64,000 nt of DNA. It comes from Gp6-AA45 sp035652075. Its GTDB lineage: Bacteria; Acidobacteriota; Vicinamibacteria; Vicinamibacterales; CAVVIG01. The position numbers and the translations under genes are program-made. The notes beneath the pieces are model-generated. The model made no database searches. It had not been told where the DNA came from and saw only the letters and a list, made by a program, of their open reading frames with translations. The stretch lies in the NCBI GenBank assembly GCA_035652075.1, contig DASREL010000090.1:1-64000 (forward strand), in the 5' to 3' direction. Numbering within the stretch: the stretch's first letter is position 1; each line of letters opens with the position of its first letter. Of the stretch, positions 42,818 to 50,817 are shown one piece after another.

Positions 42818-44386
42818 TTGCTCGCGCATGAACTGCTGGACGTAATACGGTCCGCCGGTCCCACGACCGGTGGACCCGCTCGCCTTCCATCCGCCGAACG
42901 AATTGATACCGGGCCATGCGCCTGTCGTGGCACCGGCGCGTCGGTTCGCGTACGTGACGCCCGCGTGGATGCGATCGAAGAACTGCTGAATCTCGCGATC
43001 GTCTTCGGAGAAGATGCCGGCCGTCAGCCCGTATTCGGTCCCGTTGGCGAGATCGATCGCCTCGTCGAGCGACACCACGTCGCCGATCACAGTGATGGGC
43101 ACGAACAGTTCTTCGGCGAAGAGCGGATGGCTCGTCGGCAAACCGTCGATGATCGTCGGCTCGACGAAATAGCCGTGCGCGAAGTCGCCGTCGGTCAGCC
43201 GTCGGCCGCCGGTCAGGATTTTTCCGCCGTCCGCTTTCGCCTGCGCGACCGCGCGTTCGTAGGTCTTGACGGCGTCTTCGTTAATGACCGGTCCGAGATA
43301 GACGTCGCGGTTCAACGGGTTGCCGATCTTGATCTTCTTCGTCTTCTCGACGAGCAGACGCACGAACTCGTCGCGGATCGGCTTCGCCACGTACACGCGT
43401 GAGTTGGCCGAGCACTTCTGACCCTGCGCGCCGAACGCTGAACGCCACACGCCGTCGCTCGCCTTGTCGAGATCGGCCGAGCGCATGATCAAAGACGGAT
43501 TCTTGCCGCCCATTTCGATGACGAGCGGCCGCGGGAACGGACGTGTCGCGTTGTCGCGGATCAAGTGCATCCCGACGTCTTTCGAGCCGGTGAAGACGAT
43601 CCCGTCGATGTCGGCGTTGTCGATCAGTTCCTGTCCCGCGGTGCTGCCGCCGCCGGTGACGAAGTTGAACACGCCGTCCGGAATGCCGGCTTCGCGCATC
43701 ATCTCCATCAGCTTGTAGCCGATGAACGGCGTCACCGAGGCCGGCTTGAAGACGACGGTGTTGCCGGAGACGAGCGCGCCGCCCGACGGTCCCGCGGCGA
43801 GCGCCAGCGGGAAGTTGAACGGCGAGATGACCGCCCACACGCCGTACGGGCGCAGGACGCTGAAGTTTTCTTCGCCGGGTCCGAGCGTACCGAGCTTCTT
43901 CGTGAAGCCCTGGTGTTCCGTCATCTGATCGCAGTAGTACTCGATCAAATCGGCAGACTCTTCGACGTCGCCGACGCACTCGAGGCGGTTCTTGCCGGCC
44001 TCAAAACCCATCAGCGCCGACAACTCCCACCGGTGATCGCGAATCCGGTTCGCGACGCTCTTGAGCATCGCGACGCGGTCCTGCCACGGACGCGCGCTCC
44101 ACGCCGGATACGCCGCCTTCGCCGCCGCGATGGCGTCCTTCACCTCCTGGCGGCCGCCGCTCTGAAACGTGCCGAGGAGAATCCGCGTATCGATCGGACT
44201 GCGATCGTCGAACTCGGCGGAGGCTTTGACGTCCTTGCCGCCGATGACCATCGGATAGCTTTTGCCGAACGACGCCTTGACCTTGTCGATCGCCGCGTCG
44301 AGCTCGCGATGGATGTCCTCCATGCGGTCGGCGGTCATCGTGGCGTACGTGATCTTCTGCTGTGTGCGTTTGACGTCGGTTTCCAT
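42797..44386 (-). CDS. rocA: L-glutamate gamma-semialdehyde (P5C) dehydrogenase
   Basis: 529 residues from the ATG at 44386; the earlier in-frame starts lie within the flavoprotein gene. ALDH motifs are VISPFNFPLALAAGPSGGALVSGNTVVFKPA, VFTGSKDVGMHLI, LVIEMGGKNPSLIM (catalytic Glu), GAQGQKCSANSRVYV (catalytic Cys) and a C-terminal INSFGGWKASGSTGRGTGGPYYVQQFMREQS. The last block and the length match the P5C dehydrogenase (PruA/RocA) branch, which makes glutamate from the semialdehyde in proline and arginine breakdown. It is the last gene of a four-gene minus operon, 11 bases after a PYROXD2-like flavoprotein. Confidence 0.87.
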   Translation of the reverse strand: METDVKRTQQKITYATMTADRMEDIHRELDAAIDKVKASFGKSYPMVIGGKDVKASAEFDDRSPIDTRILLGTFQSGGRQEVKDAIAAAKAAYPAWSARPWQDRVAMLKSVANRIRDHRWELSALMGFEAGKNRLECVGDVEESADLIEYYCDQMTEHQGFTKKLGTLGPGEENFSVLRPYGVWAVISPFNFPLALAAGPSGGALVSGNTVVFKPASVTPFIGYKLMEMMREAGIPDGVFNFVTGGGSTAGQELIDNADIDGIVFTGSKDVGMHLIRDNATRPFPRPLVIEMGGKNPSLIMRSADLDKASDGVWRSAFGAQGQKCSANSRVYVAKPIRDEFVRLLVEKTKKIKIGNPLNRDVYLGPVINEDAVKTYERAVAQAKADGGKILTGGRRLTDGDFAHGYFVEPTIIDGLPTSHPLFAEELFVPITVIGDVVSLDEAIDLANGTEYGLTAGIFSEDDREIQQFFDRIHAGVTYANRRAGATTGAWPGINSFGGWKASGSTGRGTGGPYYVQQFMREQSRVRIR

Positions 44387-44397
44387 AGCTCTCCAGA

Positions 44398-45948
44398 TTA
44401 ACTCGATTTTGCGATCTCTTTCGCAGCCAGCGCACCAGCGCGGCCGTTGAGGCCGGTGCCTGGATGGGTCCCGGATCCGCACAGAAAAAGACTCGCAATG
44501 GGCGTCTGGTACCGTGCCCAACCCAGAAGCGGGCGGGTGACGAAGAACTGATCGAGCGCGAGCTCGCCGTGGAAGATGTGTCCGCCGGTCAAGCCGTACG
44601 TGCGCTCGAGGTCGAGCGGCGTGATGACCTCTTGCGCCACGATGGACGCGGCGAACCCGGGCGCGTGCGCGTCGATTGTGTTCACCACCGCGCGTGACAA
44701 CCGCTCGCGTTCGGCGTCCCACGTCGTGCCCCGCAGCTTGTACGGTGCGTACTGCACGTATGCGGAGACGACGTGCGCGTCGGCCGGTGCCAGCGCCGGA
44801 TCGAGCAGCGATGGGATGGTCAGCTCGATCGCCGGTGATTCCGAGAACCCGCCGTACTTCGCCGCGTCGAAGGCGCGCTCGATGGCGTCGATGCTGCGCG
44901 TGAGACGGACGCGGCCGGTCAACGCTTCGGCATCAACGGGGAACTTCGGCAACGCGGACACGGCGAAATTCATTTTCGCCAGCGTGCCATGCGTGCGAAT
45001 GTTCAGCAGCCGGCCGACGAACTCGGGCGCCAGGTGAATGGGATCGACGAGCGAGAACGTGCGTTTCGGATCCGCGCTCGACGCGATCGCGCCCGCCGTG
45101 AGCCGGTCGCCGTTGGCCAGCCGCACGCCGCTCGCCTTCCCATCGTCAATCATGATCTCGACGACGTCCGTGCCCGTGCGAATGTCGACGCCGGCGGCGC
45201 GCGCGGCGGCCGCGACCGCATCCGCCACCGAGCCGATGCCGCCTTTCGCGAACCATCCGTTCGCGATCGGATGTCCTTCTGTCGCACCGAGCAGCAACAA
45301 CACGGCGGCGCTGCCGGCGGACCACGGTCCGAGAAACGATCCAAGGACGCCGCCGAACGCGATCGTGGCGCGCAGCGGTTCGGAGTCGAACCACTCACCG
45401 GCGAGGTCGGCGACCGCCATCGGCATCCACCGCAGCAGCCGATACGCGTCGGCTTTACCGAGCGCTCGAAACCTCCGTCCCATTTTGAGCAGCTCGAACA
45501 GATCGGCGGCGCCGGGGTCGTCGAGCGACGGCGGCGGCGTCGAGCATACGGCGCGCAGCACGCCCGATATCCGCGAGAAGCTGTCGAGGAATGTCGGATA
45601 GCGGTCGGCGTCCTTCGCCGAGAAGCCGCGAATATCTTCGGCGGCGCGGGTCGCATCGTGCGCGAGGACGAGCGGGCGTCCGTCGCCGAGTGTGCACGCG
45701 TCGACTGTCGAGCGAACGATCTCGAGACCGTGCCGGTCGAGCGCCAGCGCGCGGGCGATCGCCGGATCGATTGCCGCGACATGCGACAGCGTCGAGCATC
45801 GGAATCCCGGCGCCAGCTCAGACGTCCGCGCGCCGCCGCCCGGACGATCGCTGCGCTCGAGCACGACGACCTTGCGGCCCGCTCTTGCGAGCAACGCCGC
45901 CGCCACAAGCCCGTTGATGCCGCCGCCGATGACGATGATGTCAGCCAT
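44398..45948 (-). CDS. PYROXD2/phytoene-desaturase-like FAD oxidoreductase, copy b
   Basis: 516 residues of COG1233 type. FAD motif ADIIVIGGGINGLVAAALLARAGRKVVVLERSDRPGGGARTSE, mid-protein WFDSEPLRATIAFGGVLGSFLGPWSAGSAAVLLLLG, and end FLCGSGTHPGTGLNGRAGALAAKEI. Members include carotenoid desaturases, but no carotenoid genes are nearby and the resemblance is greater to PYROXD2-like amine or unknown-substrate flavoproteins. A paralogue lies at 47055-48629. It starts three bases after the transglutaminase-like gene stop and is followed by P5C dehydrogenase. Confidence 0.87.
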   Translation of the reverse strand: MADIIVIGGGINGLVAAALLARAGRKVVVLERSDRPGGGARTSELAPGFRCSTLSHVAAIDPAIARALALDRHGLEIVRSTVDACTLGDGRPLVLAHDATRAAEDIRGFSAKDADRYPTFLDSFSRISGVLRAVCSTPPPSLDDPGAADLFELLKMGRRFRALGKADAYRLLRWMPMAVADLAGEWFDSEPLRATIAFGGVLGSFLGPWSAGSAAVLLLLGATEGHPIANGWFAKGGIGSVADAVAAAARAAGVDIRTGTDVVEIMIDDGKASGVRLANGDRLTAGAIASSADPKRTFSLVDPIHLAPEFVGRLLNIRTHGTLAKMNFAVSALPKFPVDAEALTGRVRLTRSIDAIERAFDAAKYGGFSESPAIELTIPSLLDPALAPADAHVVSAYVQYAPYKLRGTTWDAERERLSRAVVNTIDAHAPGFAASIVAQEVITPLDLERTYGLTGGHIFHGELALDQFFVTRPLLGWARYQTPIASLFLCGSGTHPGTGLNGRAGALAAKEIAKSS

Positions 45949-45951
45949 GCG

Positions 45952-47058
45952 TTATCTCGGCGTCCAACACTGCAGCGGAAACGCCGGCGCAGCCGTCGAA
46001 AACGTCGGACAGCTTGTCTGGATGATCACGTCGACCGTGCGATGGAACGCATCCTTTTCGGCCGGCGAAAGGTACGGGTCGATCTCCTTGGACACGATGC
46101 GGCTGTACATCGGCGACGCGCAGCCCAGGGCGAGGACATATCGGGCGTTGATGCACGACACCGCTTTTTCCGCGTGCCAGCGGTGTTCGCGTTCGGGATC
46201 GTTGCTCATCGCGGCCCACACTGCGTCGTTGTCGATCAGCAGATCGCGGCTCAGCACCGCCAGCAGAAACTGATTGTAGGGATCGTCACCGTGCGTCATC
46301 GTCTTGTTGCCGATTCCGGTGAAGAGCACGCTGCTGTGCGTGCTGCCGTTCAGCGTGTGCGTGACCTGCGACGCCGGGATGTTGATGCTTCTCAACAGCG
46401 TCACGATCAACCCTGACGTGCCCCAGCACCCCGTGGTGATGTTGCCGTCGATGATCTGCCGCGCCGGCGGCTTCGGCGCGTTCATCTCGTCGTCGGCCGC
46501 GTGATGGACGAGCGTTCTCAGTCGGTCGATGAGCCCCACGACCGTATCCTCTGGCGTCGACCCTGCGATCGTGCGCTCGGCGGCAAGATAGGGAATGCGT
46601 TGCGGCCTCGTCATGAACTCGAACGCCCAATACGGGTCGAGGTCCTTGACGCGCTCCGCCCAGACGTAGCGGCCGTTCTGGATATGAAAGAGATGCCGGA
46701 ATCCGATCATGTCTTCGCGCGCGCGAGCGCTGGCATCGAACAGACTCCATCCCACTGCATGGTTCGCCTCGACCCAGAGTGAGATCGCCACGCGCTGTAC
46801 GTACACCGTTCGCGCTTCGTCCGTTGTCGGTGCATCCGCATCGCGAAATGTCGGCGGCGACAAACGGCCTCCACCGTCGAGCGTCGTCAGCGCCCTGGCA
46901 AGCATGTCTTTGAGCGGCTGATCCCAGTTCGCGTACGGATGCGCGTGAGTGTCGTTCGCGTCCTGCCAGGCGATGACGCGCGCCAGGCGCGCATCCGTGA
47001 CAAGCCGCTCGTATTTCGCGGGCATCGCGACGGCAACTGCGATTGCGAAGATGATCAT
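45952..47058 (-). CDS. exported transglutaminase-fold protein
   Basis: 368 residues. The ATG at 47058 overlaps the upstream flavoprotein stop (ATGA) and gives a hydrophobic leader MIIFAIAVAVAMPA. The candidate active site is NITTGCWGTSGLIVTLLRSINIPASQVTHTLNGSTHSSVLF, a transglutaminase-like Cys followed by His. The Cys-His spacing fits the cysteine-protease-like papain/transglutaminase fold. No third catalytic residue can be assigned with certainty. The C-terminal part is helical with a Cys pair region (CINARYVLALGCASP). Its presence between two flavoproteins is unusual. Confidence 0.65.
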   Translation of the reverse strand: MIIFAIAVAVAMPAKYERLVTDARLARVIAWQDANDTHAHPYANWDQPLKDMLARALTTLDGGGRLSPPTFRDADAPTTDEARTVYVQRVAISLWVEANHAVGWSLFDASARAREDMIGFRHLFHIQNGRYVWAERVKDLDPYWAFEFMTRPQRIPYLAAERTIAGSTPEDTVVGLIDRLRTLVHHAADDEMNAPKPPARQIIDGNITTGCWGTSGLIVTLLRSINIPASQVTHTLNGSTHSSVLFTGIGNKTMTHGDDPYNQFLLAVLSRDLLIDNDAVWAAMSNDPEREHRWHAEKAVSCINARYVLALGCASPMYSRIVSKEIDPYLSPAEKDAFHRTVDVIIQTSCPTFSTAAPAFPLQCWTPR

Positions 47059-48629
47059 CGCGATTGTCCCAACATGCGGCGCACGCAATTTCGTGCGGGC
47101 GCACCCATGATGCCACCGCCTGGATGCGTCGCCGAGCCGCACATCCACAGGTTGCGCACCGGTGTTTCGTACTGCGCCCACCCTGGAACGGGCCGCGCGA
47201 AGAACAACTGCTCGAGCGTCAGCTCACCCTGGAAGATATTGCCTTCGGTCAGGCCGAATTCGCGTTCGAGGTCGAGCGGCGTCAGCACCTGGCGGTGCAG
47301 GATGATGTCGCGAATGTTTGGTGCGTACTCCGCGAGCGTGTCGATCACGGTGTCGCCGAATGCGTCGCGCTGTTCGTCCCACGTTCCCGACGCGAGCTTA
47401 TAGGGCGCGTACTGCACGAAGCAGGACAGGATGTGTTTACCCGGCGGCGCGACCGACGGATCGGTCAGCGTCGGGATCACCATGTCGATGTACGGCCGCC
47501 GTGAGAACTCGCCGTACTTCGCCTGGTCGTATGCGCGCTCCATGTAATCGACGCTCGGCGAGATCGAGATCGCGCCGCGCAGGTGCGGTCCTTCGCCCGG
47601 CATGCAGGTGAAGTTCGGCAGCGCGTCGAGCGCCAGGTTCACCTTTCCTGAGGATCCGCGGTACTTGTATCGCTTCACTTCATCGACGAAATCCGCCGGC
47701 AGTTCTTTCGCGTCGATGAACCTGAGGAACGTCAGGTTCGGATCGACGCTCGAGAGCACGACATCAGCTGTCAGTTCGTCGCCGTTCTGCAGCACGACGC
47801 CCGTCGCCTGGCCGTTCCGAACCGTGATGTGCGACACCGGTGCCTGCGTGCGGATCTCGACGCCGGCTTCGTGCGCGGCGGATGCAATCGCGTTCGAGAT
47901 GGCGCCGGTACCGCCGCGTGCAAAACCCCAGGATCGGAACGCGCCATCGATCTCGCCCATGTAGTGGTGCAGCAACACGTACGCGGTGCCCGGCGATCGC
48001 ACGCCCAGGAATGTTCCGATGATCCCCGACGCCGACATCGTCGCCTTCAACACGTCGGTCTCGAACCATTGATCCAGGAAATCCACCGCGCTCATCGTCA
48101 TCAGCTGGACCTGGTTATATCGGTCCACGTCGGCGAGGTCGCGGAAACGCCGGCCGAGGAAGAGGAGCTTGAGCAGCCCGCGCGGGTCGAGCGACAGCGG
48201 ATCCGGCGGCGTCATGTCGAGGATCGGTTTGACGAACCGCGCCATCTCGACCATCGCCTTGCCGTACTCGTCGTACGCTTCGGCATCGAGCTTCGAGTGG
48301 CGTGCGATCTCGCGGCGCGTTTTCGCGTGATCGTTCACGCGCCACAAATGATCGCCGTTCGGCATCGGCGTGAAGGTGCCGTCGAGCGGAAGTATTTCGA
48401 GCCCGTGACGCGGCAGATCGAGCTCGCGGATGATCTCGGGTCTCAGTAAGGAAACGACGTACGAGCAGACCGAGAACTTGAAGCCCGGGAACACTTCTTC
48501 CGTCACGGCGGCGCCGCCGAGCACGTGACGCCGCTCCAGCACGAGCGTCTTCTTGCCGGCCTTTGCGAGATATGCGGCAGCGGTCAGGCCATTGTGACCG
48601 CCACCAATGACGATGGCGTCGTATCTCAT
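47055..48629 (-). CDS. PYROXD2/phytoene-desaturase-like FAD oxidoreductase, copy a
   Basis: 524 residues. FAD motif MRYDAIVIGGGHNGLTAAAYLAKAGKKTLVLERRHVLGGAAVTEE; middle WFETDVLKATMSASGIIGTFLGVRSPGTAYVLLHHYMGE; end LWMCGSATHPGGGIMGAPARNC. Like copy b it shares YVQYAPYKL and LTPLDLEREFGLTEGNIFQGEL, so the two are paralogues. It is the first gene of the minus operon (flavoprotein, transglutaminase-fold, flavoprotein, P5C dehydrogenase) and faces the GcvT-like gene across a promoter region with repeats. It probably oxidises an amine or amino acid derivative; substrate unknown. Confidence 0.88.
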   Translation of the reverse strand: MRYDAIVIGGGHNGLTAAAYLAKAGKKTLVLERRHVLGGAAVTEEVFPGFKFSVCSYVVSLLRPEIIRELDLPRHGLEILPLDGTFTPMPNGDHLWRVNDHAKTRREIARHSKLDAEAYDEYGKAMVEMARFVKPILDMTPPDPLSLDPRGLLKLLFLGRRFRDLADVDRYNQVQLMTMSAVDFLDQWFETDVLKATMSASGIIGTFLGVRSPGTAYVLLHHYMGEIDGAFRSWGFARGGTGAISNAIASAAHEAGVEIRTQAPVSHITVRNGQATGVVLQNGDELTADVVLSSVDPNLTFLRFIDAKELPADFVDEVKRYKYRGSSGKVNLALDALPNFTCMPGEGPHLRGAISISPSVDYMERAYDQAKYGEFSRRPYIDMVIPTLTDPSVAPPGKHILSCFVQYAPYKLASGTWDEQRDAFGDTVIDTLAEYAPNIRDIILHRQVLTPLDLEREFGLTEGNIFQGELTLEQLFFARPVPGWAQYETPVRNLWMCGSATHPGGGIMGAPARNCVRRMLGQSR

Positions 48630-48673
48630 TGCGGATCTCGGATTGCGGATTGCGGATTGTGCCGAATGCGGAT
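48630..48673. repeat. TGCGGAT heptamer array in divergent promoter region
   Basis: TGCGGAT at 48630-48636, 48644-48650, 48651-48657 and 48667-48673 with variant copies between. The same heptamer builds the large hairpin at 3521-3590, 45 kb away. It lies directly upstream of the PYROXD2 copy a start. Confidence 0.7.
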
Positions 48674-48680
48674 TTGCGGG

Positions 48681-48788
48681 ACGCGGCGATTACAAACCGC
48701 AGCTGCGGGTCGCGTTGCCGAGCAGCAGCGCGTGCAGGATCAGAGAGGCCGCAACGGCAGGTGTTCGCACGCGGCGATTATAATCCGC
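48681..48788. repeat. direct repeat pair ACGCGGCGATTAYAAWCCGC
   Basis: Copies at 48681-48700 and 48769-48788 match at 18 of 20 bases and start 88 bases apart. The second contains the palindrome GATTATAATC and abuts the GcvT-like start. They may be duplicated operators for the divergent operons. Confidence 0.55.
48779..48784 (+). promoter_or_regulatory. consensus -10 TATAAT, leaderless-type position
   Basis: A perfect TATAAT lies six bases before the ATG at 48791, which would place the transcript start at the start codon. It is embedded in the second direct-repeat copy. No clear -35 is visible. Confidence 0.5.
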
Positions 48789-48790
48789 GA

Positions 48791-49984
48791 ATGCCTATCG
48801 GTACGGCCGTTCACGATCGCACCTTTGCCCTGGCCGAGAGTCTCAATTACCGAGAGTGGTCCGGCTATTACGCCGTCAGCGCGTACGAAGCGCATCACGA
48901 GCACGAGTACAACGCGATCAGGAACGCGTCTGCGCTGATTGACGTCTCACCGCTGTTCAAATACGTGCTGCGGGGACGTGATGCGGTGAAGTTGGTCGAC
49001 CGCGTCATCACGCGCGATGCGCAGAAGCTGGGCGTCGGACAGGTCTATTACACCCCGTGGTGCGACGAGCACGGCAAGGTGATCGACGACGGCACCGTGA
49101 CACGGATCGACGAGCACGCGTTTCGGTGGACGGCGGCGGACCCGAGTCTGCGGTGGTTTACGCAAAACGCGATCGGTCTCGACGTCACCATTGACGACAT
49201 CTCGGAACAGGTCGCCGCGTTGGCGCTGCAGGGACCGACATCGGGCCGGCTGCTCGATGCGGTTGCCGACGCTGACATCCGCTCGCTGAAATACTTTCGG
49301 ATGACGCGAGGGTCGATCGCCGGCGTGCCGGTCGAGATCTCGCGCACGGGATACACCGGTGATCTCGGCTACGAGATCTGGATGCCGTGGGACCGTGCCG
49401 TCGACGTGTGGGACGCGCTGATGCGCGGCGGGCGCGCGTTCGACATCCATCCCGCCGGCATGCTGGCGCTCGACGTCGCGCGCGTCGAAGCAGGCCTGCT
49501 GCTGATCGAGGTGGACTTCAACAGCAGCAAGAAGGCGCTGATCGAATCGCAGAAGTACACGCCGTTCGAGATGGGCCTCGATCGCTTGGTGTCGCTCGAC
49601 AAACGCCCCTTCGTCGGACGCGGACCGCTGGTCGAAGAACAGAAGCGCGGATCCGGCAGGAAGATCGTCGGCCTCGACATCAGCTGGCCGGCGGTCGAGA
49701 AACTCTACGACGACGTCGGCCTCGCGCCGCAGGTCGCCGCGGCGGCATCACGCGTACCCGTCCCCGTGTTCCGCGGCGGCCGCCAGGTCGGCAAGGCGAC
49801 GACGACGACGTGGTCGCCGGTGCTGAAGAAATTGATCGCGCTGGCGACGATCGCCGCGCCGCACTTCGCGGAAGGTACCGAGGTCGAATTCGAAGTGACG
49901 GTCGAAGCGGTTCGCCATCGCGTGCCGGCGAAAGTCGTCAAGACACCATTCTTCAACCCCGCGCGCAAGACGGCACCGATATGA
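48791..49984 (+). CDS. GcvT-like aminomethyltransferase-family protein
   Basis: 397 residues. GcvT fold with NAIRNASALIDVSPLFKYVLRGRDAVKLVDRVITRDAQKLGVGQVYYTPWCDEHGKVIDDGTV, VAALALQGPTSGRLLDAV, SRTGYTGDLGYEIWM and the C-terminal barrel with AVEKLYDDVG and TTTTWSPVLKKLIALATI. The family transfers one-carbon units to tetrahydrofolate (glycine cleavage T protein, dimethylglycine or DMSP demethylases). No gcvH or gcvP lies nearby, so a demethylase for an N-methyl compound is more likely than glycine cleavage. It overlaps the carbon-nitrogen hydrolase by ATGA. Confidence 0.87.
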   Translation: MPIGTAVHDRTFALAESLNYREWSGYYAVSAYEAHHEHEYNAIRNASALIDVSPLFKYVLRGRDAVKLVDRVITRDAQKLGVGQVYYTPWCDEHGKVIDDGTVTRIDEHAFRWTAADPSLRWFTQNAIGLDVTIDDISEQVAALALQGPTSGRLLDAVADADIRSLKYFRMTRGSIAGVPVEISRTGYTGDLGYEIWMPWDRAVDVWDALMRGGRAFDIHPAGMLALDVARVEAGLLLIEVDFNSSKKALIESQKYTPFEMGLDRLVSLDKRPFVGRGPLVEEQKRGSGRKIVGLDISWPAVEKLYDDVGLAPQVAAAASRVPVPVFRGGRQVGKATTTTWSPVLKKLIALATIAAPHFAEGTEVEFEVTVEAVRHRVPAKVVKTPFFNPARKTAPI

Positions 49985-50808
49985 AAATTGCTCTGGTCCA
50001 ACAACACGCGTCGCACGACAAGCAGGAAAACGTAGCGCGCGGACTGAACGCGTTCGAGGCGGCTGCCCGCAACGGCGCTCAACTCGTGGCCTATGCCGAA
50101 CTCGCGTTCGAGCCGTTCTATCCGCAGAACCCGGCGGGGCCGGGATCGCTCGACACCGCGGAATCGATCCCCGGGCCGCTGACCGATGCATTCGCGAAGA
50201 AGGCGAAGGAATTCGGCGTCGTCTGCGTGTTGAACCTGTTCGAGCGCGATGGCACGCGGACGTTCGATTGCTCGCCCGTCATCGACGCGGACGGCACGCT
50301 GCTCGGCCGCACGCGGATGATCCACATCACCGAGTACGCGTGCTTCCACGAGCAGGGTTACTACACACCGGGCGACACCGGCGCGCCGATCTATCGCACG
50401 AAGATTGGCACGATCGGCGTCGCCATCTGTTACGACCGTCACTATCCGGAATACATGCGCGCGCTCGCGCTCGCCGGCGCCGAGCTCGTCGTCGTCCCGC
50501 AAGCGGGCGCTGTCGGCGAATGGCCGGAAGGTTTGTACGAAGGCGAGATGCGCGTCGCGGCCTTTCACAACGGGTACTACGTCGCGCTGTGCAATCGCGT
50601 CGGCAAAGAAGAGAAGCTGACGTTTGGCGGTGAGTCGTTCGTCTGCGGTCCCGACGGAACGGTCCTGGCGCGTGCGGCGCAGGGGGCCGACGAAATCCTG
50701 TACGCGGATGTCGACTTCGCGCAGAACGCCGCGTCGCATGCGCGACAGTTGTTCCTCCGCGATCGACGGCCCGAGCTGTATTCAGCGTGGTTGGCGAAGC
50801 AGGCCTGA
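49981..50808 (+). CDS. nitrilase-superfamily carbon-nitrogen hydrolase with altered Lys
   Basis: 275 residues. The fold is clear: KIALVQQHASHDKQENVARGLNAFEAAARNGAQLVAYAEL (catalytic Glu in AYAEL), FHEQGYYTPGDTGAPIY, and IGVAICYDRHYPEYMRALALAGAELVVVPQ (catalytic Cys). The closest known groups are N-carbamoylputrescine amidase and beta-ureidopropionase. In those, the catalytic Lys sits in a G-x-Y-R-K-x-H-I block; here the block is GRTRMIHI, with Met at the Lys position. A shifted lysine or a changed activity is possible. The gene overlaps the GcvT-like gene and ends in a hairpin. Confidence 0.82.
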   Translation: MKIALVQQHASHDKQENVARGLNAFEAAARNGAQLVAYAELAFEPFYPQNPAGPGSLDTAESIPGPLTDAFAKKAKEFGVVCVLNLFERDGTRTFDCSPVIDADGTLLGRTRMIHITEYACFHEQGYYTPGDTGAPIYRTKIGTIGVAICYDRHYPEYMRALALAGAELVVVPQAGAVGEWPEGLYEGEMRVAAFHNGYYVALCNRVGKEEKLTFGGESFVCGPDGTVLARAAQGADEILYADVDFAQNAASHARQLFLRDRRPELYSAWLAKQA

Positions 50809-50816
50809 AGGCCTGC
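50799..50816. terminator. GCAGGCC hairpin between convergent genes
   Basis: GCAGGCCTGAAGGCCTGC forms an 8-bp stem with a 2-base loop. It contains the stop codon of the hydrolase and ends two bases before the stop of the Rieske gene. A related hairpin with a TTCG loop lies at 58591-58608. Confidence 0.55.
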
Positions 50817-50817
50817 G

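Noticed and set aside
44398..48629. Carotenoid biosynthesis cluster from the phytoene-desaturase-like proteins
   Set aside because: No crtB, crtE or cyclase is nearby. The neighbours are amino acid and one-carbon enzymes, and the sequences fit PYROXD2-like proteins better.
48791..49984. Glycine cleavage system T protein
   Set aside because: gcvH and gcvP are not adjacent, and the local genes suggest a different one-carbon transfer. The family name is kept general.
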